Counted from the first letter of the stretch, positions 33,338 to 42,392 are shown. The stretch is DNA of 45,664 bases from Oscillospiraceae bacterium (GCA_017622995.1 JAGAQA010000020.1:1-45664); one strand, 5' to 3'. Notes: generated by a model from the letters alone, not told the origin. Program-made: numbers and translations.

Positions 33338-34120
33338 ATGGAAGAATTGTTGCGATACGACCATGTGGACATTTCCTATAACGGCTTTCTGGCTGTGAAG
33401 GATGTGAGCTTCACCCTGGAACCCGGCGAAATTCTTGGCATCGTAGGCGAAAGCGGCTGCGGAAAATCCACCCTGATCAAAGCCGCCATGGGTCTGCTGG
33501 GGAGCGCCGGAATGGTGACCCGGGGCGACATCTGGTACAAGGGGAAAAATCTTCCCGATCTGTCAGCGAAAGAACTTCGCAGGCTCAACGGCCCAGAGCT
33601 GGGCATGATCTTCCAGAGCGCGGGCAGCTCCTTCTGCCCCATCCGCACCATTGGGGCGCAATTATATGAAACCATGACCGAGCACGAGAAAACTTCCAAA
33701 GCGGAATTTCTCGACCGGGCAATGGAACTTCTGGGCAAGCTGGGCTTTGAGGATGGAAAACGAGTCCTTGGAAGCTATCCCTTTGAACTGTCCGGCGGAA
33801 TGCAGCAGCGGGTGGGCATCGCTGCGGCCATGCTCCTAAATCCCAGCGTCCTTCTGGCGGACGAACCCACCTCCGCACTGGATGTATCTGTCCAGAAGCA
33901 GGTGGTAGAGGAAATGCTGCTGGTGCGCGAGACCTTTGGAACTGCCATTCTCTTGGTGGCCCACAACATCGGTGTCATCGGGGCCATGGCGGACAAGGTG
34001 CTGGTGATGAAGAACGGGGAAGCCGTGGAGTATGGCGACACCCGGCAGGTGCTTGGGAGCCCACAGGCAGCGTATACCCGGCAGCTTCTTTCCGCAGTGC
34101 CGAGACTACGGAGGGCATGA
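33338..34120 (+). CDS. NikD/DppD-type ABC ATPase (importer A)
   Basis: A 260-residue ATPase. Walker A GESGCGKST (37-45), signature LSGGMQQR (151-158), Walker B VLLADEP (171-177), H-loop in LLVAHNIG. It lacks the long C-terminal Cys-containing extension of OppD-type ATPases. It follows the permease by 4 bases and pairs with the next ATPase. Confidence 0.93.
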   Translation: MEELLRYDHVDISYNGFLAVKDVSFTLEPGEILGIVGESGCGKSTLIKAAMGLLGSAGMVTRGDIWYKGKNLPDLSAKELRRLNGPELGMIFQSAGSSFCPIRTIGAQLYETMTEHEKTSKAEFLDRAMELLGKLGFEDGKRVLGSYPFELSGGMQQRVGIAAAMLLNPSVLLADEPTSALDVSVQKQVVEEMLLVRETFGTAILLVAHNIGVIGAMADKVLVMKNGEAVEYGDTRQVLGSPQAAYTRQLLSAVPRLRRA

Positions 34121-34121
34121 G

Positions 34122-34886
34122 ATGGAACCGATTCTGAAAGTTGAAAATCTGACAAAGGTCTTCTCCCGCAGCGGTCAGGAGGATTTCACCGCCGTAAACA
34201 GCATCCGCTTTTCCCTGAACCCCGGCGAGTGCTTAGGCATCATTGGGGAAAGCGGCAGCGGCAAGACCACCGCGGTGAATATGATTACCCGGCTGCTGGA
34301 TGCCACAGAAGGAAGCATTCTGCTGGATGGTGAGGAGATTACCCATCTGAAAGGCAGGGAACTTCGTAAGGTCTATCGGAAAATGCAGATGGTGTTCCAG
34401 ACTCCCACAGATTCCTTTGACCCTCGCCGGACCCTGGGCGACGGCATTGGGGAGAGCCTGCGAAACATCGGGATGTCCCGGAAGGAAACCCGCGAAGAAG
34501 TGGAGCGGCTGCTGGGGAAGTGCGGGCTTCCTGCTGACTTTGCGGATCGCTATCCCCATCAGGTCAGCGGTGGACAATGCCAGCGGGCGGCTATCGCCCG
34601 GGCCCTTGCCGTAAAGCCAAGGCTTCTCATCTGTGATGAAGCCACCTCCGCGCTGGATGTGACCGTTCAGAAGGAAATTCTGGAACTGCTGAATGAACTT
34701 CGTTCCCAACAGGGAAACAGCCTGTCCATCCTGTTCATCTGCCACGACATTTCTCTGGTGCAGCAGTTCTGTGACCGGGTGCTGGTGATGTATCACGGCA
34801 GCATTGTGGAGGAGGGGGTTCCTGATGATGTGATCGGGCATCCCCAGAACGAATATACACAACGTCTGATTGACAGCATTCTATAG
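34122..34886 (+). CDS. NikE/DppF-type ABC ATPase (importer A)
   Basis: A 254-residue ATPase: Walker A GESGSGKTT (42-50), signature VSGGQCQR (148-155), Walker B LLICDEA (168-174), H-loop in FICHDIS. It ends soon after the core domain (NEYTQRLIDSIL) without the C-terminal domain that the corresponding ATPase of importer B has. Start 1 base after the previous stop. Confidence 0.93.
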   Translation: MEPILKVENLTKVFSRSGQEDFTAVNSIRFSLNPGECLGIIGESGSGKTTAVNMITRLLDATEGSILLDGEEITHLKGRELRKVYRKMQMVFQTPTDSFDPRRTLGDGIGESLRNIGMSRKETREEVERLLGKCGLPADFADRYPHQVSGGQCQRAAIARALAVKPRLLICDEATSALDVTVQKEILELLNELRSQQGNSLSILFICHDISLVQQFCDRVLVMYHGSIVEEGVPDDVIGHPQNEYTQRLIDSIL

Positions 34887-34906
34887 AAAAGAAAGGATCG
34901 ATGACA

Positions 34907-36502
34907 ATGAAAAAAGCGTTTTCCCTGATGATTGCCGCCTGCCTTGCGGTTTCTCTGCTGGCTGGCTGCGGCAGCAGTACCCCAGCGCAGGCACCTGCTT
35001 CTGACAATGGCAGCAATGCTCCCCAGCAGGAAGCCCCCGCATCCAAGAAGGTCATGACCATCGGCGACACCACCTTCAATTCCGAAAACTGGGAGGAAAC
35101 CGTTGACCCCCACCGCACCTACAACGGCTGGGCCTGCATCCGCTACGGCATCGGTGAGACACTGGTGCATTACACCGACACCATGGAGCTGGAACCCTGG
35201 CTGGCAAAGGAATGGAGCAACGATGGCAACTGCACCTGGACCATTACCTTGCAGGATAACGTCACCTTCTCCAGCGGACGGAAGATGGACGGCGCGGCTG
35301 TCAAGCAGTGCCTTGACCATTTACTTGCGAACCACGACCGCGCTCCCAGCGACACCAAGATCATTGATGTCAAGGCAGACGGTCAGGTGCTGACGATTAC
35401 CACCAGCGAGCCCAACCCCGCCCTCATGAACTATCTGGGCGACCCCTACGGCTGCATCATTGATGTAGACGCCAGCGACTTTGAAACCGGCATCGTTTCC
35501 GGCACCGGCCCCTATGTGGTGGTGGACATGGTCACCGACGATCACCTGACGCTGACCAAGAACACGAATTACTGGAACGGCACCCCCAAGATCGATGAAT
35601 TGACCATCCGCACCCTCAGTAACGGCGATACCCTGTCCGCCGCTTTGCAGGCCGGTGACATTGACGCCGCCTACGGCATGGCATACGAGGCTTACCCCAA
35701 TTTTGAAAACGGCGATTATCAGTTCTCCTCCATTCAGACCTCCCGGGCCTTCTTCGGCTCCATGAACATGACCAGCCCCATCATTCAGGACGCGGCAGTT
35801 CGGAAAGCCATCGCCATGGGCATCAACAAGGAAGGCTTCGTGGCGACCCTGCTGGATGGTCACGGCGTTCCCGGCAACGGCGCGTTCCCCAACGGCTTCT
35901 CCTCTTTCGGCGGTGAGAAGGTCACGACGGAAACCTACGATCCCGAAGGAGCCAAGGCGGTTCTGGAAGGGGCTGGCTGGATGGACACCGACGGCGACGG
36001 CATCCGGGAGAAGGACGGCGTGAAACTGACCATTCGGTGGCTGACCTATCCCAGTCGTCAGGAGCTGCCCCTGCTGGCCGAGTCCGCACAGGCAAGCCTT
36101 AAGGAAATCGGCATTGACGTGGATATCAACTGCACCGCCAATCGTCGGGAGTTCTTAAAGGATATGACCAGCTGGGATGTCTACGCCTCCGCCTTGGTCA
36201 CCGCCCCCTCCGGTGATCCCCAGTATTTCTTCACCACCAGCTGCCTGCCCGGCATGAGCTACAATTTTGGCGCCTATGAGAACGAGGAAGTCAGCGCAAT
36301 GATCGAAGAACTGTCCACCGAGTTCGACACCGCCAAGCGGGGTGAGCTGGCAGTCCGCCTACAGCAGGCGATTCTCGATGATAACGCCTACGTCTTCTGC
36401 TCCTTCCTGCAAATGAACATGATTTCCAAGACCAACGTGACGGGTTATACCGCCCACGCATGTGACTACTATCAGGTCACGGCAGAATTGGATATCAACT
36501 GA
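34907..36502 (+). CDS. NikA/DppA-type binding lipoprotein (importer A)
   Basis: A 531-residue extracytoplasmic binding protein (SBP_bac_5). Lipobox LLAGC with Cys21 as the lipid anchor; then a Ser/Pro/Ala linker and the binding domain, starting KVMTIGDTTFNSENWEETVDP. The family binds nickel-chelate, peptides or similar ligands; ligand residues cannot be read. It is at the end of the operon, unlike importer B where the binding gene is first. ATG at 34907 is preferred over ATG at 34901 because AAAGGA (34890-34895) is then well spaced. Confidence 0.9.
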   Translation: MKKAFSLMIAACLAVSLLAGCGSSTPAQAPASDNGSNAPQQEAPASKKVMTIGDTTFNSENWEETVDPHRTYNGWACIRYGIGETLVHYTDTMELEPWLAKEWSNDGNCTWTITLQDNVTFSSGRKMDGAAVKQCLDHLLANHDRAPSDTKIIDVKADGQVLTITTSEPNPALMNYLGDPYGCIIDVDASDFETGIVSGTGPYVVVDMVTDDHLTLTKNTNYWNGTPKIDELTIRTLSNGDTLSAALQAGDIDAAYGMAYEAYPNFENGDYQFSSIQTSRAFFGSMNMTSPIIQDAAVRKAIAMGINKEGFVATLLDGHGVPGNGAFPNGFSSFGGEKVTTETYDPEGAKAVLEGAGWMDTDGDGIREKDGVKLTIRWLTYPSRQELPLLAESAQASLKEIGIDVDINCTANRREFLKDMTSWDVYASALVTAPSGDPQYFFTTSCLPGMSYNFGAYENEEVSAMIEELSTEFDTAKRGELAVRLQQAILDDNAYVFCSFLQMNMISKTNVTGYTAHACDYYQVTAELDIN

Positions 36503-36510
36503 TAATACAG

Positions 36511-36540
36511 CCCCTCTCAGCCACTGATGGCTGAGAGGGG
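36511..36540 (+). terminator. Stem-loop after importer A
   Basis: CCCCTCTCAGCCA (36511-36523) and its exact complement (36528-36540), loop CTGA. No T-run follows, so it may protect the mRNA end more than terminate. Confidence 0.7.
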
Positions 36541-36550
36541 CAACGCCATA

Positions 36551-36579
36551 TTGACAAACGATTCATGATATGATAATAT
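36551..36579 (+). promoter_or_regulatory. Promoter of the MATE-ArsR unit
   Basis: TTGACA (36551-36556), 17-base spacer, TAATAT (36574-36579). Transcription would start near 36586, just before the riboswitch. Confidence 0.8.
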
Positions 36580-36616
36580 TTTTAACGATAAAACGCATAA
36601 CAAATATGTCCTGTGC

Positions 36617-36893
36617 TTTCCAATGCGCAAGCCGGTTGGAAAGCTGAAAAGAGAACGGGGTGCAAAGCCCGACACACAACGGTGCTGTAAGTATCGAGAT
36701 TCTGACCGCGTCGGCGGAAGCCGGTCATTGGGGAAACCTGAGAAGGCAGCGGCAGCAATCGTTTGAGGTACAAGTCAGAAGAACTGCAGGAGATTATATC
36801 GCGCGCAGAAGTTGTACTTGCGCGTGTGTTTGTCGTGTAAAAACGTTCGCGGCAGCCTCTTCCTTTTTGGGATCGAGGCTGCCGCGTTTTTGT
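36617..36893 (+). ncRNA. Cobalamin riboswitch 1 with terminator
   Basis: A stem CTTTCCAA/TTGGAAAG (36617-36644) precedes the conserved core: GGGGTGCAAAGCCC (36657-36670), GTGCTGTAAG (36682-36691), TCATTGG then GAGAAGGC (36724-36747), and a B12-box relative AAGTCAGAAGAACTGC (36772-36787). The expression platform is a perfect 12-bp terminator (36848-36859 with 36875-36886) and TTTTT. Binding of cobalamin is expected to favour the terminator and lower MATE expression. The boxes deviate more from consensus than those of riboswitch 2. Confidence 0.75.
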
Positions 36894-36908
36894 TTGGAGA
36901 GGTACATC

Positions 36909-38264
36909 ATGCGTAAAGAATTGGATTTGACCAGAGGAAGCATTCCCAAAGTACTGACTGCCTTTATCGTTCCTATGATTTTGGGAAGTCTTATCCAGCA
37001 GCTCTATACCACAGCGGACGCGGTGATCGTAGGGCAGTTTGCGGGAAAGGTGGGTCTTGCCGCCATTGATTCCGTACACACTCTGTTTAAGTTTCCGATT
37101 AACTTCATGAACGGTCTGGCGGCAGGCGCAACCATCCTGATTTCCGGCTATTACGGCGCAAAGGATGAAAAAAGCCTTCGCTGCTGCGTCCGGACCGCCA
37201 ATACGCTGGCGCTGATTCTTGGTGTGCTCTGTGCCGTTGCCGGCGTGATCTTTACGCCGCAGCTGCTGAACATCATGGCAGTACCCCAGGAAATTTATCC
37301 GCAAACCCTTGCCTATACCCGGATTTACTTCGGCGGTATCTGGGCAATGGTTCTGTACAACATGATGGCGGGAATCCTCCGAGCCTTCGGTGATTCCAGC
37401 CGGCCGCTGTATGTGCTGATTCTCAGCTCCATCCTGAATATCGTGGGGGATTTCCTGCTGGTGGGTATCTTCCATATGGGCGTTCAGGGTGCCGCCATTG
37501 CGACGGTTGCCGCACAGATCGTGAGCGTCCTGTGCGTCGCGGGAATGATCCGTAAAATGGAGCATATTTCCGAAGGAAAGTCCATGCTGCATGTCCATTT
37601 CTGTGGCGAGCACATGAGCGCGATGGTCAAAACCGGCATCCCTCTGGCGCTCCAGTCCATTCTCTTCCCCATTGCCAACTCCATCGTGCAGGCCAGCGTC
37701 AACGGCATGGGTACCGACAGCATTGCCGCCTGGGGCATCTGTGACAAGATGAATCTGCTCATCTGGCTGATTGCCGATGCCATGAGTCCGGCGCTCACAA
37801 CGTATACGGCACAGAATCTGGGCGCAAACCAGCCGGGACGGGTGAAAAAAGGTGTGCTATTGGGCACAGGAATGTCAGTCGGCGCCGTGGCACTGGTGAG
37901 TCTTGTGCTTTATCTGGGAGCAGGCACCATCGGCGGCTGGTTCGTCCCTGGGTCTGACCGGGCATCGGTTATCCCTCTGGTCATCCGATATACCCACATG
38001 ATGGCGCCTTTCTTCGTGTTCTACGCGGTGGCAGAAGCCTTCACCGGTGCCTGCTGCGGCATGGGCGATACCTTGAAACCCATGCTGACGACCCTGATTA
38101 CCGTTTGTCTGCTGCGGGTTGTCTGTATTTTCTTTGTGCTGCCTGCCTACCGCACGATGGAGTGCATCGTGTTTATCTACATTGCTTCCTGGATTGCCGC
38201 AGGGCTTTCCTTTACCGCCATGTACGCGTGGAAGCAGCACAGAATGCTTAAGCAAAAGGAGTGA
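36909..38264 (+). CDS. MATE-family exporter under cobalamin riboswitch control
   Basis: A 451-residue antiporter with about 12 helices; MATE marks are VPMILGSLIQQLYTTADAVIVGQFAG (25-50 region) and the parallel AVIV/GQ in the second half (PLALQSILFPIANSIVQASVNGMG). Substrate unknown. Its leader carries a cobalamin riboswitch, so it is predicted to be made when B12 is low. That makes export of a cobalt or corrinoid-scavenging ligand possible; detoxification is the alternative. ATG at 36909 follows GGAGAGG; longer frames to 36660 run through the riboswitch and are not credible. Four bases separate it from the arsR-type gene. Confidence 0.88.
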   Translation: MRKELDLTRGSIPKVLTAFIVPMILGSLIQQLYTTADAVIVGQFAGKVGLAAIDSVHTLFKFPINFMNGLAAGATILISGYYGAKDEKSLRCCVRTANTLALILGVLCAVAGVIFTPQLLNIMAVPQEIYPQTLAYTRIYFGGIWAMVLYNMMAGILRAFGDSSRPLYVLILSSILNIVGDFLLVGIFHMGVQGAAIATVAAQIVSVLCVAGMIRKMEHISEGKSMLHVHFCGEHMSAMVKTGIPLALQSILFPIANSIVQASVNGMGTDSIAAWGICDKMNLLIWLIADAMSPALTTYTAQNLGANQPGRVKKGVLLGTGMSVGAVALVSLVLYLGAGTIGGWFVPGSDRASVIPLVIRYTHMMAPFFVFYAVAEAFTGACCGMGDTLKPMLTTLITVCLLRVVCIFFVLPAYRTMECIVFIYIASWIAAGLSFTAMYAWKQHRMLKQKE

Positions 38265-38268
38265 TCTC

Positions 38269-38562
38269 ATGCAGATAGCCCCTGAAACCATGCATCGGAT
38301 TGCCGCGCTGTTCAAAGGCTTTGATGACCCCACCCGAATCCACATTCTATCCCTGCTCATTGAAGGAGAGCGGTGTGTCGGTGAAATTGCCGATACGATG
38401 AACCTGACCCAGAGTGCGGTTTCCCATCAGCTGCGGATTTTGAAGGCAATGAAGCTGATAAAATACCGCCGGGACGGGAAAAACCTGTTCTACTCCCTGG
38501 CGGATGACCATGTGCTGTGCATCCTGCAAACCGGCTTAGACTATATCAACACCAACCCATAA
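38269..38562 (+). CDS. ArsR-family (CzrA/NmtR-like) regulator
   Basis: A 97-residue winged-helix repressor. FKGFDDPTRIHILSLLIEG and GEIADTMNLTQSAVSHQLRILKAMKLI are typical; the wing is YRRDGKNLFYSLADDHV. The alpha-5 region DDHVLCILQTGLDYINTN keeps the D-x-H half of the CzrA-type metal site but has Tyr and Thr where the second His pair would be, so metal binding would be altered. Cys residues (RCVGE, LCIL) might contribute. It is cotranscribed with the MATE gene (4-base gap) and may repress that operon or the importers. AAAAGGAGTG is its ribosome site. Confidence 0.88.
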   Translation: MQIAPETMHRIAALFKGFDDPTRIHILSLLIEGERCVGEIADTMNLTQSAVSHQLRILKAMKLIKYRRDGKNLFYSLADDHVLCILQTGLDYINTNP

Positions 38563-38589
38563 TCTGGTCGTTTCAATTCTGACCAATTT

Positions 38590-38840
38590 CATAAGGAAGT
38601 AAGTTCCAGCAATGGATCAAAAGGGAACCCGGTGAAAGTCCGGGACGATCCCGTCACTGTAAAAGCGAGCAAGCCGCATTTATGTCACTGAGGCATGACA
38701 CTCGGGAAGGCGCGGTAAGCGATGCGCTTAAGTCAGGAGACCTGCTTATTTCTGGTTTCTGAGATTCTTACGGACGATAGGAAATTCTCTTTGTCAGCCC
38801 ACCGCCTGTAACCATCGTTACAGGCGGCGTCTGCTTTTCG
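38590..38840 (+). ncRNA. Cobalamin riboswitch 2 with expression platform
   Basis: Very close to the cobalamin riboswitch consensus: GGGAACCCGGTGAAAGTCC (38623-38641), GGGACGATCCCGTCACTGTAA (read in parts, 38642-38662), GTCACTGAGGC (38684-38694), CTCGGGAAGGCG (38701-38712) and the B12 box AAGTCAGGAGACCTGC (38730-38745). A hairpin CCGCCTGTAAC/GTTACAGGCGG (38802-38827) followed by CGTCTGCTTTT is the probable terminator. The binding lipoprotein of importer B follows. No strong promoter is evident between 38563 and 38590, so it may lie on readthrough from the MATE-ArsR unit. Confidence 0.93.
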
Positions 38841-38906
38841 GCAGAGCCAATGGGGGTTGAGAAATGGTCGGAATCGAACAATATATGCAAAAGGAAGATG
38901 AAGCGA

Positions 38907-40565
38907 ATGAAAAACTGCAAAAAACTGATTGCGCTGCTTCTGTCCGCTGCCCTCGCCGCCGGTGTCATGACCGGATGCGGAAGCGCCGACACTGGCAGTA
39001 CCCCCACCACCCGTCCCGCTGCTGAAAACCGGGAGGGCGAAGTCAACCAGCAGGCCTTTGAGGCGGAGCACGCTGTCGCCACCGACCGCACTCTGACCTT
39101 CGGTATTCAGGAATACTCCATCGGTGTGGACCCTGCGCAGGAGGTTAATACCGCCTGGAACTGCTCCCGCTATGGTATCGGCGAGTGCCTGTTCCGTTTC
39201 GATAACTCCATGAACGTGATGCCCTGGCTGTGCGACAGCTATACCGTGAGTGATGACCATACCGAGTGGGTGTTCCACATCCGGGACGGCGTTCAGTTCT
39301 CGGACGGCTGCCCCTGCAATGCTGCTGCGGTGAAGGCCAGCATTGAGCGGCTGTTCCGGGACAGCGTGGGCGGCTCCTCCAAACCCAAGACCTTCCTGGC
39401 GGAGGAATCCGTGCTGACCGTGGATGATGCTGCCAACACCCTCACCATCGTCACCCCGGAGCCTGTGGTGGATCTGACCAAGAATCTGTGCCATCCTGTT
39501 ATGATCGTTCTGGATGTGGCCCATACCACCGACTATGTGGCGGCCCCCATCGGCACCGGTCCCTATGCCGCAAAGAAGTTCACCGAACACGTTGGCATGA
39601 CCGTTGTCCGCAACGAGCACTATTGGAAGGGCGAAGTGCCCTATGCTTCCATCGAACTGCTGTACATGGGTGACGCGTCTGCCAAGGCCATGGCGCTGCA
39701 GGCAGGGCAGGTGGATTTGGTGGAAAACATAACCAACATTGCCGACCTGGATAATCTGCGCAACGACCCCAATTTCACGGTTACCATCGCCCCCGGCATC
39801 CGCACCGGCATCTGCCACATGAACGTCTCCGAGGGCAAGCTCCTGAGCAACGCCACCCTGCGCCACGCCATTTTCAAGGCCATTGACCGGGATACCATGT
39901 GTTCTGTCACCGTTGGCGGACTGTACACCGCCGGCTTCTCCGTGCTGCCCTCCAATCTGGACTACGGCTACGACAATCTCACCAACCCCGACCCCTATGA
40001 CCCCGAGGAAGCCATGCGGATTTTGGACGAAGCCGGTATCGTGGACACCAACGGCGACGGCATCCGGGAGCTGGACGGCAAGGAAATCATGCTCAAGTAC
40101 GTCACCTATCCAAACCGGTGTCTCGATACCTTTGCCGAAGCTGTACAGCAGCAGCTGACCGCGGTGGGCATCGGTGTTGACCTGATTATCTCCGACGGCG
40201 CCGGACAGTGGGATTCCTATCAGTCCGGAGACTTTGACATCAACTCCTCCAACTGGAACACCGCCGCCACCGGCGACCCCTGCGAGTATATGAACGCATG
40301 GTGGGGTGACTGCGAGGCGGATTACTGCGGCTACAACAATCCCGAGTACAATGAACTGTTCGCAAAGCTCCAGACAACCTACGACGATGCCCAGCGGAAA
40401 GATATCATTCAGCGGCTCCAGCAGATTCTGATTGATGATGCCGCCGCCTTCCCTCTGGGCTACTACAACTCCTCCATGATCTCCAACAACGCTGCCATTG
40501 GCGGCGCGGCAATCAATACAGCGGATTATTACTGGGTCACCACCGACATCTATCCCGCTGCCTGA
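38907..40565 (+). CDS. NikA/DppA-type binding lipoprotein (importer B)
   Basis: A 552-residue SBP_bac_5 protein, paralogue of the one at 34907. Lipobox GVMTGC with Cys24; linker STPTTRPA; binding domain from RTLTFGIQEYSIGVDP. Shared with importer A are the W-CSRYGIGE-type segment and the DTNGDGIRELDG repeat near the second lobe. ATG at 38907 is chosen because AAAGGAAG (38890-38897) is 9 bases away; upstream ATGs run back toward the riboswitch. First gene after riboswitch 2, so uptake should rise when cobalamin is low. Confidence 0.9.
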   Translation: MKNCKKLIALLLSAALAAGVMTGCGSADTGSTPTTRPAAENREGEVNQQAFEAEHAVATDRTLTFGIQEYSIGVDPAQEVNTAWNCSRYGIGECLFRFDNSMNVMPWLCDSYTVSDDHTEWVFHIRDGVQFSDGCPCNAAAVKASIERLFRDSVGGSSKPKTFLAEESVLTVDDAANTLTIVTPEPVVDLTKNLCHPVMIVLDVAHTTDYVAAPIGTGPYAAKKFTEHVGMTVVRNEHYWKGEVPYASIELLYMGDASAKAMALQAGQVDLVENITNIADLDNLRNDPNFTVTIAPGIRTGICHMNVSEGKLLSNATLRHAIFKAIDRDTMCSVTVGGLYTAGFSVLPSNLDYGYDNLTNPDPYDPEEAMRILDEAGIVDTNGDGIRELDGKEIMLKYVTYPNRCLDTFAEAVQQQLTAVGIGVDLIISDGAGQWDSYQSGDFDINSSNWNTAATGDPCEYMNAWWGDCEADYCGYNNPEYNELFAKLQTTYDDAQRKDIIQRLQQILIDDAAAFPLGYYNSSMISNNAAIGGAAINTADYYWVTTDIYPAA

Positions 40566-40575
40566 AAAACGGACT

Positions 40576-40606
40576 TCCACCGGGGAGCATTTCCCGGTGG
40601 AGCTTT
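40576..40606 (+). terminator. Intercistronic stem-loop after the importer B lipoprotein
   Basis: TCCACCGGG (40576-40584) pairs with CCCGGTGGA (40593-40601), then GCTTTT. Such a partial terminator between the binding protein and the permeases commonly gives an excess of the binding protein. Confidence 0.7.
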
Positions 40607-40628
40607 TCCAAGATAAGGGGAGAGTACT

Positions 40629-41567
40629 ATGAACGCGAAACAACTTGGAAAACGGCTGCTTCAAATTGTCATTGTGGCGTTGGGCATCACGTTTCTCACC
40701 TTTTTGATCACCTATCTTGCCCCCGGTGACCCGGTGCGCACTATGTTTGCCGCTACCGGCGTCGTGCCCAGCGAGGAGCTGGTGCAGGAGACCCGGGAGG
40801 AAATGGGTCTGAACCGCCCGGTGCTGGTTCAGTATTTCGACTGGCTGACCGGGTGCCTGCGAGGGGACTTCGGCACCTCCTATTCCTTCCATAAGCCGGT
40901 GTCCGCGCTGCTTCTGGCACGGCTTTGGCCCACGCTGAAGCTGTCGCTGATGAGCATGGTGCTGATGCTTCTGGTGGCGGTGCCCATTGGTATGGCCCAG
41001 GCAACCCACAAAAACAGCCCCATTGACTATGCCCTTCGGGGAATTACCTTCTTCGGCGTGTCCATGCCCAATTTCTGGGTGGGCATGCTGCTGATGCTGT
41101 TTTTCTGCGTCCGGCTGAAATGGCTGCCCGTGGTCTGCTCCGGCGGCGATTTCAAAAGCCTGATTCTGCCCGCTGTGACTCTGGCCTTCGCCATGTCCGC
41201 CAAATACACCAGGCAGGTGCGTACCGCCATCGTGGAGGAACTGAGTCAGGACTACGTCATCGGCGCCAGAGCCAGAGGCGTGCCGGAGTGGAAGATTCTG
41301 TGGTGCAATGTGTTTCCCAATTCGCTGCTGCCGCTGATCACCATGCTGGGCCTGTCCCTGGGTTCCCTGCTGGGCGGCACTGCGGTGGTGGAGGTCATCT
41401 TCACCTACCCGGGCCTGGGCAATCTGGCGGTCAGCGCCATTACATCCTACGACTATCCGCTGATTCAGGGGTATGTGCTCTGGATTTCGCTGATATATAT
41501 GCTGGTCAATCTGGCTGTGGATATCTCCTACAGCTATGTTGACCCCAGAATGCGGGAAAAGAGGTAA
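40629..41567 (+). CDS. NikB/DppB-type ABC permease (importer B)
   Basis: A 312-residue permease with six helices: LGKRLLQIVIVALGITFLTF at the N-terminus, LAPGDPVRTMF, and the coupling loop EELSQDYVIGARARGVPEWK near 200-218. It ends SYSYVDPRMREKR. It follows the lipoprotein by 63 bases with AAGGGGAG as ribosome site, and pairs with the next gene. Confidence 0.9.
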   Translation: MNAKQLGKRLLQIVIVALGITFLTFLITYLAPGDPVRTMFAATGVVPSEELVQETREEMGLNRPVLVQYFDWLTGCLRGDFGTSYSFHKPVSALLLARLWPTLKLSLMSMVLMLLVAVPIGMAQATHKNSPIDYALRGITFFGVSMPNFWVGMLLMLFFCVRLKWLPVVCSGGDFKSLILPAVTLAFAMSAKYTRQVRTAIVEELSQDYVIGARARGVPEWKILWCNVFPNSLLPLITMLGLSLGSLLGGTAVVEVIFTYPGLGNLAVSAITSYDYPLIQGYVLWISLIYMLVNLAVDISYSYVDPRMREKR

Positions 41568-41573
41568 CAGGAT

Positions 41574-42392
41574 ATGGAGTTTATCAAAAAGAATAAAGCG
41601 TTCTGCCTGTTTGCGCTTCTCGCCCTTCTCATTATCCTCGGTGCTGTTTTTGCCCCGGTGCTCACCGGCGGCGTCAGCCCCACGGACGCGGTGCTGCGAG
41701 ATGCCCTGCAAGCCCCCAGCGCAAAGCATATCTGCGGTACGGACAAGCTGGGGCGGGATGTGTTTGCACGGGTGATCTACGGTGCCCGCACCAGTCTCAC
41801 GGCAACCTTTGCGGTGGTCGCCATCATTTTTGCGCTGGGCAGTGTCCTTGGCGTGCTGGCAGGCTACTTTGGCGGCTGGGTGGATACCATCATCATGCGC
41901 GTTGCCGACATGATGGTTTCCTTCCCCGGTATGGTGTTCGCCATTGCCATTGCGGGTATCCTGGGTGCCAGCGTGAAAAATGCCGTTATCGCCGTAGCGC
42001 TGGTGAGCTGGACGAAATACGCCCGGTTGGCCCGGAGTCTGGTTCTGAAAATACGAAACCGGGATTTTGTATCCGCTGCCATCGTCACCGGTTCCAAAAC
42101 GCCCTACATTCTGACAAAATATATGCTTCCCAACGTCATTCCCACACTGGTCATCACCGCGGCCACCGATATCGGCGGCATGATGCTGGAGCTGGCAGGC
42201 CTTTCCTTCCTTGGCTTCGGTGCCAAAGCGCCTACGCCGGAATGGGGACTGATGCTCAACGAGGGCAGGCAGTTCATCTCCAACGCCCCCTGGATGATGT
42301 TCTATCCGGGCCTTGCGATTTTCGTTGTGGTGGTGGTGTTCAACCTGCTGGGCGATGCCCTGCGGGATGTGCTGGACCCCAGAAATGAGTAA
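41574..42392 (+). CDS. NikC/DppC-type ABC permease (importer B)
   Basis: A 272-residue permease: ICGTDKLGRDVFARVIYGARTS (about 50-71, in parts) is the DppC mark; coupling loop with VSAAIVTGSKTPYILTKYMLPN; end NLLGDALRDVLDPRNE. Six bases separate it from the previous gene. Confidence 0.9.
   Translation: MEFIKKNKAFCLFALLALLIILGAVFAPVLTGGVSPTDAVLRDALQAPSAKHICGTDKLGRDVFARVIYGARTSLTATFAVVAIIFALGSVLGVLAGYFGGWVDTIIMRVADMMVSFPGMVFAIAIAGILGASVKNAVIAVALVSWTKYARLARSLVLKIRNRDFVSAAIVTGSKTPYILTKYMLPNVIPTLVITAATDIGGMMLELAGLSFLGFGAKAPTPEWGLMLNEGRQFISNAPWMMFYPGLAIFVVVVVFNLLGDALRDVLDPRNE

Noticed and set aside
36617-36805. Riboswitch 1 as another class (for example molybdenum cofactor)
   Set aside because: The order of GGTGCAAA, CTGTAAG, GAGAAGGC and AAGTCAGAAGAACTGC follows the cobalamin layout; I see no other class pattern.
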